Shown: positions 18,473 through 26,801, counted from the first letter of the stretch. The stretch is DNA of 64,000 nucleotides from Cohnella faecalis (GCF_003570905.1 NZ_QXJM01000039.1:868001-932000), one strand, 5' to 3'. Notes: generated by a model from the sequence alone, not told the origin. Program-made: numbers and translations.

Positions 18473-20005
18473 TTATGCCCCTAAAGAAGCGGGACGGGCG
18501 ATATTGTAGATAATCTTAACGCTACCATCCGCATGAACTTCAATCTTATTAATGAGCTTTTGAATAATATGCTTTAGCACTTGCTCATTAGCAATGTCTA
18601 GTTTCGCTATTTTGTTCACTTGGCGTTGGAAGTCTTGTAAGTAGCGTTCTGTATCTTTCTTAGATTCTATCAATGCTTCGAGTTCTGTTTTACGTGCAGT
18701 CAATCGACTCTGTTCAGATTGAATGTTCTCGTTGGTAGACTTGAACTGCTCAATACCTATCGCTTTCTGTTGGAATAAGGTAAGTAAGGAACGGAACTCG
18801 CCCTCACGCTTTGCAAGTTGCTTGTTTACACCTTGCAACTCTTTAGTGTACGAGGTCTGATTTAATTCAAGTTCCCCGCCCGCAATATTGTAAAGTTGCT
18901 CCATTCTTACATTGTTCGTTATCAATTCCTGCAAGTCGGCTTTTATAGTGTCCATTAGCTTATTATTAGCGATGATATGTGAAGAACAATACGCTGACGT
19001 ATGTTTTACGTATCCCCCACATACGTATGCATCGCCTTCTTTCCCTAGACGGTCTTTCCGATACATCATTCCCTTGCCGCAATCGGCACAACGAGCCACA
19101 TGAGCAAAAGTACTTTCTTGACCGTTGTATTTATGCTTGCCTTTAGCCCTCATTTTCTCTAAGGCGGCAATGTGTTCCTCATGGGTAATGATGGCGGGGT
19201 GAGCATCTTTTACGATAATTTGTTTATCAGGAGCAACAGTCTTGCGCTTTTTAGAGATGAAGTCCATAGTTTCCTCACGGTGCTGAACGAGTGCTCCAGT
19301 ATAAACTACATTTTCTAGGATTACACGGATACTACTTTCAAGCCACATCGCCCCCTTGTTGCTACCGCCTGATACAGTTCTAGGCGTTGGGACTTTCCTT
19401 GAGTTTAGATGGCTAGCGATTCTATACCATCCCCAACCTTTGTAAAGATATAAGTCAAACATTTCCCTGACTATAGGGCTGTATTGCTCATCTAAGGTGA
19501 GCTTTCCATCATCACCACGTTTATATCCAAAAGCAGTGAGTGAAGCCTGATACTTGCCTAAACGTGCGCCAGTTTGCCTGCCAATTTTAATGCGGGCTGA
19601 TAGCTTGCGACTTTCTTCTTCTGCAAGTATAGCCTTTAGTCTGAACATGAACTTAGTGTCGCTTGTAGCCGTGTCGTAGTTATCCTCAGGGAAGATTAGT
19701 CGGATATTATATCGCTGCTCTAGCTCATCGGCTACAGTCATACTCTCTACAGAACTTCTACCGAAGCGGGAAACAGACTTGGCAATAACAACATCAAATT
19801 TCTTTTTCTTAGCATCATGTATTAGTTGCTGAATAGCTTCCCGCTTTAAGAAGGTCGTACCACTAATCCCATCATCAATGTATGTCCCCGCTAACTGCCA
19901 AGCGTTATCTTTAACAATATTAGTTGTATATGTAATTTGATTATCAAGGCTGTTCCGCTGTTCATCTCTTTTTGTACTAACTCTTGCATAAATTGCACAC
20001 CGCAT
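18473..20005 (-). CDS. Large serine recombinase (site-specific integrase)
   Basis: This 510-residue protein has the full large-serine-recombinase layout. The resolvase domain begins MRCAIYARVSTKRDEQRNSL with the nucleophile Ser10 and contains KSVSRFGRSSVES. A recombinase domain follows at about 155-260 (GARLGKYQASLTAFGYKRG, WYRIASHLNSRKVPTPR), then a zinc ribbon with CADCGKGMMY and a second Cys pair, then a coiled coil at about 370-480. Such enzymes insert DNA at short attachment sites without long repeats. The gene converges on rlmD with 15 bp between stops and starts at ATG 20005 after GAGGAGGAAC. It very likely catalysed the insertion at the rlmD 3' end. Confidence 0.95.
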   Translation of the reverse strand: MRCAIYARVSTKRDEQRNSLDNQITYTTNIVKDNAWQLAGTYIDDGISGTTFLKREAIQQLIHDAKKKKFDVVIAKSVSRFGRSSVESMTVADELEQRYNIRLIFPEDNYDTATSDTKFMFRLKAILAEEESRKLSARIKIGRQTGARLGKYQASLTAFGYKRGDDGKLTLDEQYSPIVREMFDLYLYKGWGWYRIASHLNSRKVPTPRTVSGGSNKGAMWLESSIRVILENVVYTGALVQHREETMDFISKKRKTVAPDKQIIVKDAHPAIITHEEHIAALEKMRAKGKHKYNGQESTFAHVARCADCGKGMMYRKDRLGKEGDAYVCGGYVKHTSAYCSSHIIANNKLMDTIKADLQELITNNVRMEQLYNIAGGELELNQTSYTKELQGVNKQLAKREGEFRSLLTLFQQKAIGIEQFKSTNENIQSEQSRLTARKTELEALIESKKDTERYLQDFQRQVNKIAKLDIANEQVLKHIIQKLINKIEVHADGSVKIIYNIARPASLGA

Positions 20006-20035
20006 AGGTAGTTCCTCCTCGGAATGGTTTCACCG

Positions 20036-20047
20036 AACCTATACGAA
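20036..20047 (+). repeat. Left arm of a perfect 12-bp inverted repeat
   Basis: AACCTATACGAA at 20036-20047, just upstream of the recombinase gene, is the exact reverse complement of TTCGTATAGGTT at 20711-20722. A related 8-mer TCGTATAG lies at 20093-20100. Confidence 0.6.
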
Positions 20048-20129
20048 GTGCTCTCGCCATAATTTAGCCCGCTTAACTATCTCATTCCCCTATCGTATAG
20101 CGATGTAGCAGGAAGGGAGGGCGGGAAAC

Positions 20130-20255
20130 ATGAATCAGGAACCCGAATACACTGGAATACAGACGTTACAAGAGTCATTGGAACAAATATTAGTTGAATT
20201 AGTCCGAGCGGGACTAATAACAATTAATTGTAATGAAGCTTTAACAAGTATATAG
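20130..20255 (+). CDS. Small acidic ORF (41 aa) divergent from the recombinase
   Basis: An ATG at 20130 preceded by GGAAGGGAGG opens a 41-residue ORF ending at TAG 20255. The product begins MNQEPEYTGIQTLQESLEQI and has a helical, acidic first half (LQESLEQILVELVRAGLI). I do not recognise it. Its excellent ribosome binding site and position, divergent from the integrase gene, suggest a real small gene, perhaps an accessory or directionality factor of the element, but nothing in its sequence proves this. Confidence 0.5.
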   Translation: MNQEPEYTGIQTLQESLEQILVELVRAGLITINCNEALTSI

Positions 20256-20749
20256 ACAATGGAACGTTTCCTGTCCCTCATGTGGACTTTGAGAAGCGTT
20301 GTTTTGTTTGACCTGACTCTAGAGTGTTCAGATTTGATTCATAGTGTCTTATGTCCCCAAGTGACCTTATTCCCGTTTATCGCCCTCCCGCTTCCCTAGC
20401 AGCCTTGTAGGGCGTCAATATTCGATAATTGGGGAGCGGGGCAAAGCTATTCAGTTTTCAAAGAACTTTAAGCAGGAGTATATAAGGGGAAGTAGAGTAG
20501 GTCAAGAAAAAATGAGTAATTGGATTTCGGTAAATTTTTAATGAATGCTTGCCCTCCCCCTATACCTTGGAGAAAACCGCTTTACGGGGACGAGTAAGAG
20601 AGCGAAGTGATTTCTACCGAGAATTTGGGCAAAAAGTCGGTGCGTCATAGATAGATGCGACAATAGTAACTTTATACAATGTGCTTAATGCTTAACTGCT
20701 AGTAATCCCTTTCGTATAGGTTTAGTAAATCAATATGGGGGGTTAAAAA
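20256..20749. other. Noncoding region upstream of the winged-helix gene
   Basis: About 490 bp with no supported ORF. It contains the right arm of the 12-bp inverted repeat at 20711-20722 and the GGGGGG ribosome binding site for the next gene. No known RNA or repeat is recognised. Confidence 0.6.
20711..20722 (-). repeat. Right arm of a perfect 12-bp inverted repeat
   Basis: TTCGTATAGGTT lies 28 bp before the winged-helix gene and mirrors AACCTATACGAA before the recombinase gene, so a single regulator could bind both control regions. Confidence 0.6.
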
Positions 20750-21442
20750 ATGAGCACTAAGAAAGGCATCTTCGAGAGAATGATTGAATTAGCAAGCGAT
20801 AAGAATAGTTTGTATTACATCAGCAATAAGCAGTATTTTCCATTACCTCTTCGCATCTCAAGATGCCGAGGATTAAGCTCTCAAGAAAAGCTTGTTCTTA
20901 TGGAATTACTCTACTGTTTTGGCGATAATGATGAAGCGTTTCCTTCTATCGAATATCTAGCGTTTCAATTAGATGTGGATGACAAGACGGTTAGCAAAAA
21001 TATTAGGAAATTAATTGAAAAGAAATTCATTAGCGTTTACAAAGCTCCGAATCGAGTTAACCGTTACTACATTCACTTATTGGATTCTAATCCGTCTATC
21101 ACTCTCAGTGAGTTGACATTGTGGTTTGAAAAGACGGTTCAAACTAGAGGGATTCCTAAACAAGACCTTGTATCCCAAGTCCATAAAGAATTAAGGCGAG
21201 TAACTGAGAGCGAAGAATACACTAGCTTCTTGTCCCGCCTCATGATTGTATGTGTAGAGCTTATGAAAGGTTGGAATGAGTACTGTAAGCGTCCTGAAGC
21301 GTTTTATGCAAAGTCAGAGTATGATAAATGGTGTCGTCAGGAAAGGGAGATATTAAATGAATACCTTGACTACTTAAATCAAGCAATGACAAATAAGTTT
21401 GGGAATAATATCAGAATCGTTCAACCGTTAGTAACTGACTAA
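20750..21442 (+). CDS. Winged-helix (HTH_36-like) protein of the mobile element
   Basis: This 230-residue protein carries a winged helix at about residues 35-105: LSSQEKLVLMELLYCFG, then EAFPSIEYLAFQLDVDDKTV and SKNIRKLIEKKFISV. This is the pattern of HTH_36/RepA-N-type proteins found on phages, plasmids and integrative elements, where they start replication or regulate transcription. The remaining 120 residues are helical and unrecognised. ATG 20750 follows GGGGGG. A hairpin terminator overlaps the stop codon. The protein could bind the inverted repeat just upstream. Replication initiator versus regulator cannot be decided. Confidence 0.7.
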   Translation: MSTKKGIFERMIELASDKNSLYYISNKQYFPLPLRISRCRGLSSQEKLVLMELLYCFGDNDEAFPSIEYLAFQLDVDDKTVSKNIRKLIEKKFISVYKAPNRVNRYYIHLLDSNPSITLSELTLWFEKTVQTRGIPKQDLVSQVHKELRRVTESEEYTSFLSRLMIVCVELMKGWNEYCKRPEAFYAKSEYDKWCRQEREILNEYLDYLNQAMTNKFGNNIRIVQPLVTD

Positions 21443-21455
21443 CGGTTTTTCTTTT
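21423..21455 (+). terminator. Rho-independent terminator overlapping the winged-helix gene stop
   Basis: AACCGTTAGT (21423-21432) pairs perfectly with ACTAACGGTT (21438-21447), followed by TTTCTTTT. The stop codon TAA is inside the stem. Confidence 0.9.
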
Positions 21456-22038
21456 CGCTATCCGTTTTGAGTAGAACCGTTCAATTTTTGAATGGTAGTC
21501 CTAATATAGGAACTGTAACGAACTAAAATTGGAGTTAGCAAGCCCTAAATAGATGTTACTCGATTGCTTTTTGGGAGTTGCTATTGGAGCAAAGGGGAGA
21601 GTAATTATATCTTATTAAAACTATTCAAAATACAAATCTTAAAAAAATGAACCACCTGCTGTTTGGCAAGCCAAACAAGCGATGGTTGAAAGAAAAGAAT
21701 AAATCAAGTCCCCTACAGGATACTCGGTAAGAAATTAGTCTGATACACTTTAGGGTGAATCAGGCTTTAATTATTTTTTCGAGAGTACCCGTAAGCTCAT
21801 CTTATGCACCACGTGTCCCAAATGACTGAAAACAGAATGCTTCGTTCTTTCTATGCATCTGAAATATGGTGTGGTGTTGCGCGGCTAATATGTAGTTTTC
21901 CTGATGCACCAACATGCAACAAAAGACCGATTACTACACCGATAAACTTTGGACCTTAAACATCAATACGAAAACGACTAAAGGAAACCCCCAGAATATG
22001 GTACAATTGGTTAAGAACTTCGCTTGGTGGTGTGTAGA
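21443..22038. other. Intergenic region with hairpins
   Basis: About 600 bp without a convincing gene. It holds a perfect palindrome TGTTTGGC-AA-GCCAAACA at 21660-21677 and a terminator-like hairpin, AGTCTGAT (21737-21744) with ATCAGGCT (21759-21766), followed by a T-rich tract. A short ORF at 21914-22147 overlaps the next gene in another frame and is not supported. Confidence 0.5.
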
Positions 22039-22530
22039 ATGGAACAGAACTCTAGAAAATGGAGATTGGAACAGCTTTTACAGCAGCAAAAGTCTAAACA
22101 GAACATTTCATACGGGCTTTTATTTGAAGAGTGTATTGAGGCACTAGGTGAAGAAGTTGTCATTTTCTCCGAAAGAACAAGCGAAAGAATAAGGAGTGAA
22201 TTAACTACAGCCTATCCTTTCACATCTTGGGGAAGAATTGATTGGAATAATACCACTAGTAGACACGATCTACGGATAGCAATAGATTCTATACCAGTCT
22301 TAAAGTCAAAGCGTTTGGACACTGAAGCGCCTATCTACATCATTTGGGGCGGAAATTATCCAGTACTTCAAACAAAACTTCAAAAGGTTCTTAGTGCATT
22401 AGATGACGTTTTAGCAGTAGACTTTGACACCTTCGCATATTGTCCTTCAAATTACGTCATTGAGTTTTATCATGAAGGTGAAATTACTCTAGGTATAGAG
22501 AGGTTGGATAATTTTGAACACCCCGGATAA
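22039..22530 (+). CDS. Immunity-protein-like (CdiI-type) protein
   Basis: This protein of about 163 residues contains LLFEECIEALGEEVVIFS and YPFTSWGRIDWN, which resemble proteins annotated in Bacilli as CDI toxin immunity proteins. The resemblance is from memory of the motif and is moderate. ATG 22039 is preferred over the in-frame TTG at 22024. It has no signal peptide or membrane segment. The next gene, a NADAR protein, starts 17 bp before this one ends, so the two are co-translated. No toxin gene is adjacent. Confidence 0.5.
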   Translation: MEQNSRKWRLEQLLQQQKSKQNISYGLLFEECIEALGEEVVIFSERTSERIRSELTTAYPFTSWGRIDWNNTTSRHDLRIAIDSIPVLKSKRLDTEAPIYIIWGGNYPVLQTKLQKVLSALDDVLAVDFDTFAYCPSNYVIEFYHEGEITLGIERLDNFEHPG

Positions 22531-23260
22531 TATACAAAAATTAATTGAAGAAGAAAGAAAGGAAATGAAAGAGCTTAAGCCAGAGGAGCGATTTATTAGG
22601 TTTTATGAAACCGATAAGCCATATGGTTGTTTCTCGAATTTCGCAAAGTATCCAATATTTTTAAATAACAAAGATTGGGCAACGACAGAGCATTATTTTC
22701 AAGCCCAAAAATTTGTTGGAACTGAATATGAGGAAGAAGTTCGACTCGCTAGTACGCCTATGGAAGCTGCAAGATTAGGGCGGGATAGAAATAAGCCTCT
22801 TCGCAAAGATTGGGAAGAGTACAAGGTTCAAGTCATGAGAGAAGCACTAATTGCTAAAGTTGAACAACATCCAAGTATAAAATCTATTCTTCTATCTACA
22901 GGCGATTGTACAATAGTTGAACATACTACGAATGATGCTTACTGGGGCGACGGTGGTAATGGTCAAGGTCAAAACATGTTAGGCAAATTGTTAATGGAAA
23001 TAAGAAACAGCTTAGAAGAATATGTGCCAGAATTCTTCTTGCCCCAATGGATTGTTTTCCCCGATATCCATCCGTTCAGCATTGGCTGGAGAATGGGAGC
23101 AGGTGAAGGTTATTTAATGTACTTATGGGAATGGAGAAAGAAGCAGTCACCAGAAGCCTTAAAAGAATATGATGAATACTTTACCCCGCCAGAAGAGTGG
23201 GCTGAGGCTAGAAAGATAAGAGAGGCTCATAAAAATAAAAATGAAGAAGAAAAGCAATAA
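22514..23260 (+). CDS. NADAR/YbiA-family protein with C-terminal extension
   Basis: Residues 25-155 form a NADAR domain: RFIRFYETDKPYGCFSNFAK, the catalytic-type DWATTEHYFQAQKF, and NDAYWGDGGNGQGQNMLGKLL. NADAR enzymes cleave N-glycosidic bonds of ADP-ribose or riboflavin intermediates, and several reverse ADP-ribosylation of guanine as antitoxins or anti-phage factors. The remaining 90 residues, rich in Trp, Glu and Lys, are not part of the core family. The start is TTG 22514 after GAGAGG, overlapping the immunity-like gene. No DarT-like partner is visible, so its partner, if any, is unknown. Confidence 0.88.
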   Translation: MNTPDNIQKLIEEERKEMKELKPEERFIRFYETDKPYGCFSNFAKYPIFLNNKDWATTEHYFQAQKFVGTEYEEEVRLASTPMEAARLGRDRNKPLRKDWEEYKVQVMREALIAKVEQHPSIKSILLSTGDCTIVEHTTNDAYWGDGGNGQGQNMLGKLLMEIRNSLEEYVPEFFLPQWIVFPDIHPFSIGWRMGAGEGYLMYLWEWRKKQSPEALKEYDEYFTPPEEWAEARKIREAHKNKNEEEKQ

Positions 23261-23694
23261 ACAGGTCGTATCTGGCTAAGTTTTGACGAGAGCGATTTTT
23301 ATAAACGAACAGACAAATACTTGGACTACAAAAATAATCACAAAAAATAGCTAGAAGGTTAAATGAATAGTTTCATAACTTAAACTCTTGAACTAGGCTT
23401 ACAGCGATTTAGAAGTACGAAGTAAGGTGAACAAAGGTACTTTAAAATCACAATGGCTACACTTACTGTGCAACTACCATGAATTTAGACAAGAGGGAGC
23501 CGTTAAACAAAGGGTTAAGTATGCAAAGCCGACTTGAATGTAATGTCTGCAAAAAGCAGCAGTCGACAATTCTTTTTTGTTCATTTTTAATTTTCAATAT
23601 TTCATATTATATTTATTGTTTTCAATACGATAAACTATTTTATATTTATAGAAATGTTCATTCACTTGTGTTAAATATATTTTAAAAAGACGAA
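23261..23694. other. Intergenic region, AT-rich, no feature recognised
   Basis: About 430 bp. An ORF at 23479-23685 has no clear ribosome binding site and no recognisable protein, so it is not called. Nothing else is supported. Confidence 0.5.
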
Positions 23695-24405
23695 GTGGTG
23701 TATGAGTATATGGTTAAAACATTATATAAGAATATTGAATGGATAACTAAATTGGATAAGCTCTATTCTGATCAATTAAATGGTATGAATAATTCGAATT
23801 ATTTATACTACCCAGATATTGAACTGGATTTGATTACAGAAAATATTTTTATAATTTTTCAGAAATCTAATAGAAAAACTAAAATAATATTTGGAGACAA
23901 GTATGGTCGTAGAGCCTATTTGTCCGATGTTGATATTATTAATATGATAAGAGATGCAGAGGACACGGTATATGGAATATTTTGTGAAATCCTCACTTTG
24001 TTTGTGATGGAACCAGAGACTAATGATATTCATTTCAAAATTAATGAAGAGTCCTTTTATTATAAGTCAATAGTAAAGAACAGCTACGAACCGTCTAAAT
24101 TGGAGATTCTAAGATTAAACTTTTTTGATTCTGCTGCAGATATTAAAATAAGTTATTTGGATTTATTAACTTTAATAAATCTAGTCATTACAAAAGAGTA
24201 CTTAGTTGATTCATCGAGATCAGATATCCGGGTATTGAGACAAGCTAAGAAATTTTTAATTCTTAGCAAATTTTATAAAGAGAAATTATATCAGGAAGAG
24301 CTCGAACGTTTTGAATTTGATACATCACAAGCGATAGAGTATGTATATAAAAACAATAAGATCGCAAAAAAAATTGATGAATTATTTGATAAAATAACTA
24401 TTTGA
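23695..24405 (+). CDS. Protein of unknown function upstream of the retron
   Basis: This 236-residue protein is rich in Ile, Lys, Asp and Tyr, very AT-rich in codons, and predicted helical with no signal peptide or membrane segment. I recognise no domain. The start is GTG 23695 or ATG 23710; neither has a strong ribosome binding site. It ends 29 bp before the retron ncRNA on the same strand, so it could be an extra module of the retron locus or an independent defence gene. Confidence 0.6.
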   Translation: MVYEYMVKTLYKNIEWITKLDKLYSDQLNGMNNSNYLYYPDIELDLITENIFIIFQKSNRKTKIIFGDKYGRRAYLSDVDIINMIRDAEDTVYGIFCEILTLFVMEPETNDIHFKINEESFYYKSIVKNSYEPSKLEILRLNFFDSAADIKISYLDLLTLINLVITKEYLVDSSRSDIRVLRQAKKFLILSKFYKEKLYQEELERFEFDTSQAIEYVYKNNKIAKKIDELFDKITI

Positions 24406-24433
24406 GTAATTGAACTTATGATAAAATAAAGGT

Positions 24434-24642
24434 AAAGCCCTAGTATACCGTTAAGGTAACCTTAAAGTTTAAGGTAAATGTATCTAGAATTGAAAAAAAT
24501 GAGGAGCTCGCGCTCACTGTTTTCGAGGATACTATCAATTAGTCCGGTCTCCATTGCAGAAGCAATCTTTGCTTCCGCTGCAGTCAACCGGCCTAATCGA
24601 CAGTATTGTCAATAAAATCATTCTCATTTTTTGTAGGGCTTT
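24434..24642 (+). ncRNA. Retron msr-msd noncoding RNA
   Basis: All parts of a retron RNA can be drawn by eye. The a1 arm AAAGCCCTA (24434-24442) is the exact reverse complement of the a2 arm TAGGGCTTT (24634-24642). The base right after a1 is G24443, the place of the branching guanosine in retron Ec86. The msr part holds a hairpin ACCTTAA-AGT-TTAAGGT (24459-24475) and a small GAGC-TCGC-GCTC hairpin. The msd part is a long stem from 24529 to 24606, pairing ATACT/AGTAT, ATTAG/CTAAT, CCGGT/ACCGG, TGCAG/CTGCA and GAAGCAA/TTGCTTC. An inner AAAAAATGAG/CTCATTTTTT pairing joins msr to the msd 3' side. The effector gene begins 25 bp later. Confidence 0.85.
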
Positions 24643-24666
24643 TTTTTATCCTTGGAGGTATCTATA

Positions 24667-25848
24667 ATGAGTTTTTTTTTCAATGAATCAGTTGTAATTA
24701 ATAATCCTCTCAGGATTTTTTTTTTATGTGGTAGTAATTTTGTTAAAAATCCTCAACAAGTAATATTGAATGATGAAAAATATCTTATTAAAGACAAAAG
24801 AATTGTGTTACAGAAATTTTTAGAAAGTACCTATGTGGGAAAAAATTTTCGATCAATTATCCTTGAAGATAAATTTATGTTTAGTGATAATTCAAGACGA
24901 CATCTGAATTATAATGATATTAACCTTAAGAGTTTGAAATCAATTGAATTACTAACGAGTCTTTTCAGCGACTTTGTTCTGATTATTCATGAAAGTTACT
25001 CTACAGCCGCTGAAATTGGTATGTTTTCGACAGTAGAGTCAATTAATGAAAAGCTAATAATTTTGACACCAAATGAATATTCAATTGATGAAGATTATTT
25101 TTCAGGGTTTATGAGATTAGCTTATCAGAATCCAATTTATTCAAAGCACAATATTAAACGGATTCAGTATAATCCTGGGACTTATCAATTTCACATTTCA
25201 AAGTATTCTAGAAAGTTTCATACATTTTTCATAGAGAATGAAATAAAAGGTATGCTAGCAAACAGCTTATCTAGTTGTTTTAATGTTTTATGTGAGAAAA
25301 ATATAAGTTTTAGAAATAAAGCAAATATTTACGATAGACCAAGCAACTATTATCAGTTAGTGGAGAGTAGTAAAATTCAAGTTAACTTAGATTCTAACGA
25401 CTTACTTGCATATCTCATTTCCCTATTTAATGTTGATCAATTGAGAAGGGAATTTATTCTTAATGTTGACATGACTTGTCTAAATGTTGATAGTACTTCA
25501 AATAGAAGAAAATTGTTATTTAAAGAAGGTACTAGAATTGTTGGAAAACAATTTAAAGATGTAATTTTCAATACTTTAAAAGTACAAATTCCTAATATTG
25601 AAACAAAGTTCGGTCCGATTGAAAAAATCGATAGATTTATTGATTTTAATGTGAGGAATCAAGTGGTAAATTTATATGAAAGTATAAGTTACTTTCTGTA
25701 TATCCTGTTTGCTTTATCCTATATAAATATTAATGGAGATAATACGAGGTTTAGCATATCTAATACCTTTGAACCTGTTTATCGTGAATATAAAGGGTTG
25801 CTTCATGAATCTAATAGTACTACCAAGAAAATATGGAGAAAAAGATAA
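24667..25848 (+). CDS. Retron effector: nucleoside deoxyribosyltransferase-like protein (Ec86/type II-like)
   Basis: The first 135 residues of this 393-residue protein follow the pattern of the retron Ec86 effector: IFFLCGSN (residues 17-24), a middle region, SLKSIELLTSLFSDFVLIIH, the probable catalytic Glu116 in STAAEIGMFS, and KLIILTP. In Ec86 this fold binds the msDNA-RT complex, is inhibited by it, and depletes nucleotide or NAD-type substrates on phage attack. The remaining 250 residues are longer than in Ec86 and lack a motif I know. ATG 24667 has GGAGGT at 7 bases. The RT gene overlaps its end by 16 bases, so the two are made together. Confidence 0.85.
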   Translation: MSFFFNESVVINNPLRIFFLCGSNFVKNPQQVILNDEKYLIKDKRIVLQKFLESTYVGKNFRSIILEDKFMFSDNSRRHLNYNDINLKSLKSIELLTSLFSDFVLIIHESYSTAAEIGMFSTVESINEKLIILTPNEYSIDEDYFSGFMRLAYQNPIYSKHNIKRIQYNPGTYQFHISKYSRKFHTFFIENEIKGMLANSLSSCFNVLCEKNISFRNKANIYDRPSNYYQLVESSKIQVNLDSNDLLAYLISLFNVDQLRREFILNVDMTCLNVDSTSNRRKLLFKEGTRIVGKQFKDVIFNTLKVQIPNIETKFGPIEKIDRFIDFNVRNQVVNLYESISYFLYILFALSYININGDNTRFSISNTFEPVYREYKGLLHESNSTTKKIWRKR

Positions 25849-26801
25849 ATATGGCAGACTATATGGTCAGATATATAGTAACTAAAGGAAAGAGAAGAAG
25901 AATAGTTACTTATGGAAATGAAGAAAAGCGTCAAGAACATAATGAAATTAAGTTATTCTTGGAGGAGAAGCTAATATTCTCTAAGTTTACAAAAGCTTAT
26001 ATAGCCTATAGCTCAATTTATAAAAATGCAAAAGCTCATATGTATAATGACATATTTATTAAGTACGATATTGAAAAGTACTTTGATAGTATAAATCACA
26101 AAATTCTAGTCAGAATATTGCATGAACAACTTAACTTAGGTCAGGAAAAAGAGATATATACAATATTTGAAACATCCGAGTTGGTTGGTAATTGCATTTT
26201 TGGAAAAAAGGGATTGCCACTAGGTCTAATTACTTCCCCAGTATTATCTAATATTTATCTTAAGACCTTCGATAATATTTTATATGGTAAATTAAAAAAA
26301 ATGAAATTAGAAAACGTAATTTATACTAGATACGCGGACGATTTGACAATTTCATTTAAGAATTCTTCTAGGAAAAGCTTGGAAGACCTCGACCATGTGT
26401 TTTCAGAAATTGAGTCATTGATAAACTTGCAATTAAAGAATTATAAATTAAAATTAAATGCAAACAAAAAGTCAATAATTAGCCTTGATGTGTCTAATCA
26501 TGTGAGAATTACTGGTATTAGTATTACTAAATTAGTAACCGGTAAAAGAAGATTAAGTGTTGGTAAAAAGAAAGTTATAAAATTATTCGATGATGCATTA
26601 CAGTTATATTATAAAAAGATTGTTGATGCTGATGAACTTTCTAATGAAGATTTATATAATATACAAAGAGTAAAAGGTATGGAGTCCTTTGTTTTATCTA
26701 TTCATAAGACGGGGTATAACCATATGTTCTCAGAAAAAATGCAAGATAAATTACTTAACTTAGGTTTTAAGTCTTTACATGAACTGATAGAATCTCTGTA
26801 A
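25833..26801 (+). CDS. Retron reverse transcriptase
   Basis: This 322-residue RT has retron hallmarks: the NAxxH motif as NAKAH (residues 65-69), the first catalytic Asp in FIKYDIEKYFDSI (D79), LPLGLITSPVLSNIYL, the active site YADD (167-170), and ITG (226-228) in the place of the retron VTG motif. Retron RTs prime on a branching G of the ncRNA to make msDNA. Length is typical of retron RTs and there is no group II intron maturase domain. It overlaps the effector gene by 16 bases; an internal ATG at 25851 is an alternative start. The ncRNA, effector, RT order fits a type II-like retron. Confidence 0.95.
   Translation: MEKKINMADYMVRYIVTKGKRRRIVTYGNEEKRQEHNEIKLFLEEKLIFSKFTKAYIAYSSIYKNAKAHMYNDIFIKYDIEKYFDSINHKILVRILHEQLNLGQEKEIYTIFETSELVGNCIFGKKGLPLGLITSPVLSNIYLKTFDNILYGKLKKMKLENVIYTRYADDLTISFKNSSRKSLEDLDHVFSEIESLINLQLKNYKLKLNANKKSIISLDVSNHVRITGISITKLVTGKRRLSVGKKKVIKLFDDALQLYYKKIVDADELSNEDLYNIQRVKGMESFVLSIHKTGYNHMFSEKMQDKLLNLGFKSLHELIESL

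Noticed and set aside
20320..20345. GAGTGTTCAG near 20326, shared with the rlmD tail, as a second attachment core
   Set aside because: Only 10 bases match, without CATGTGGA or an in-frame tail; likely chance.
25833..26801. Group II intron or diversity-generating retroelement RT
   Set aside because: There is no maturase domain, intron RNA or template/variable repeat pair; the NAKAH motif and adjacent msr-msd RNA support a retron.
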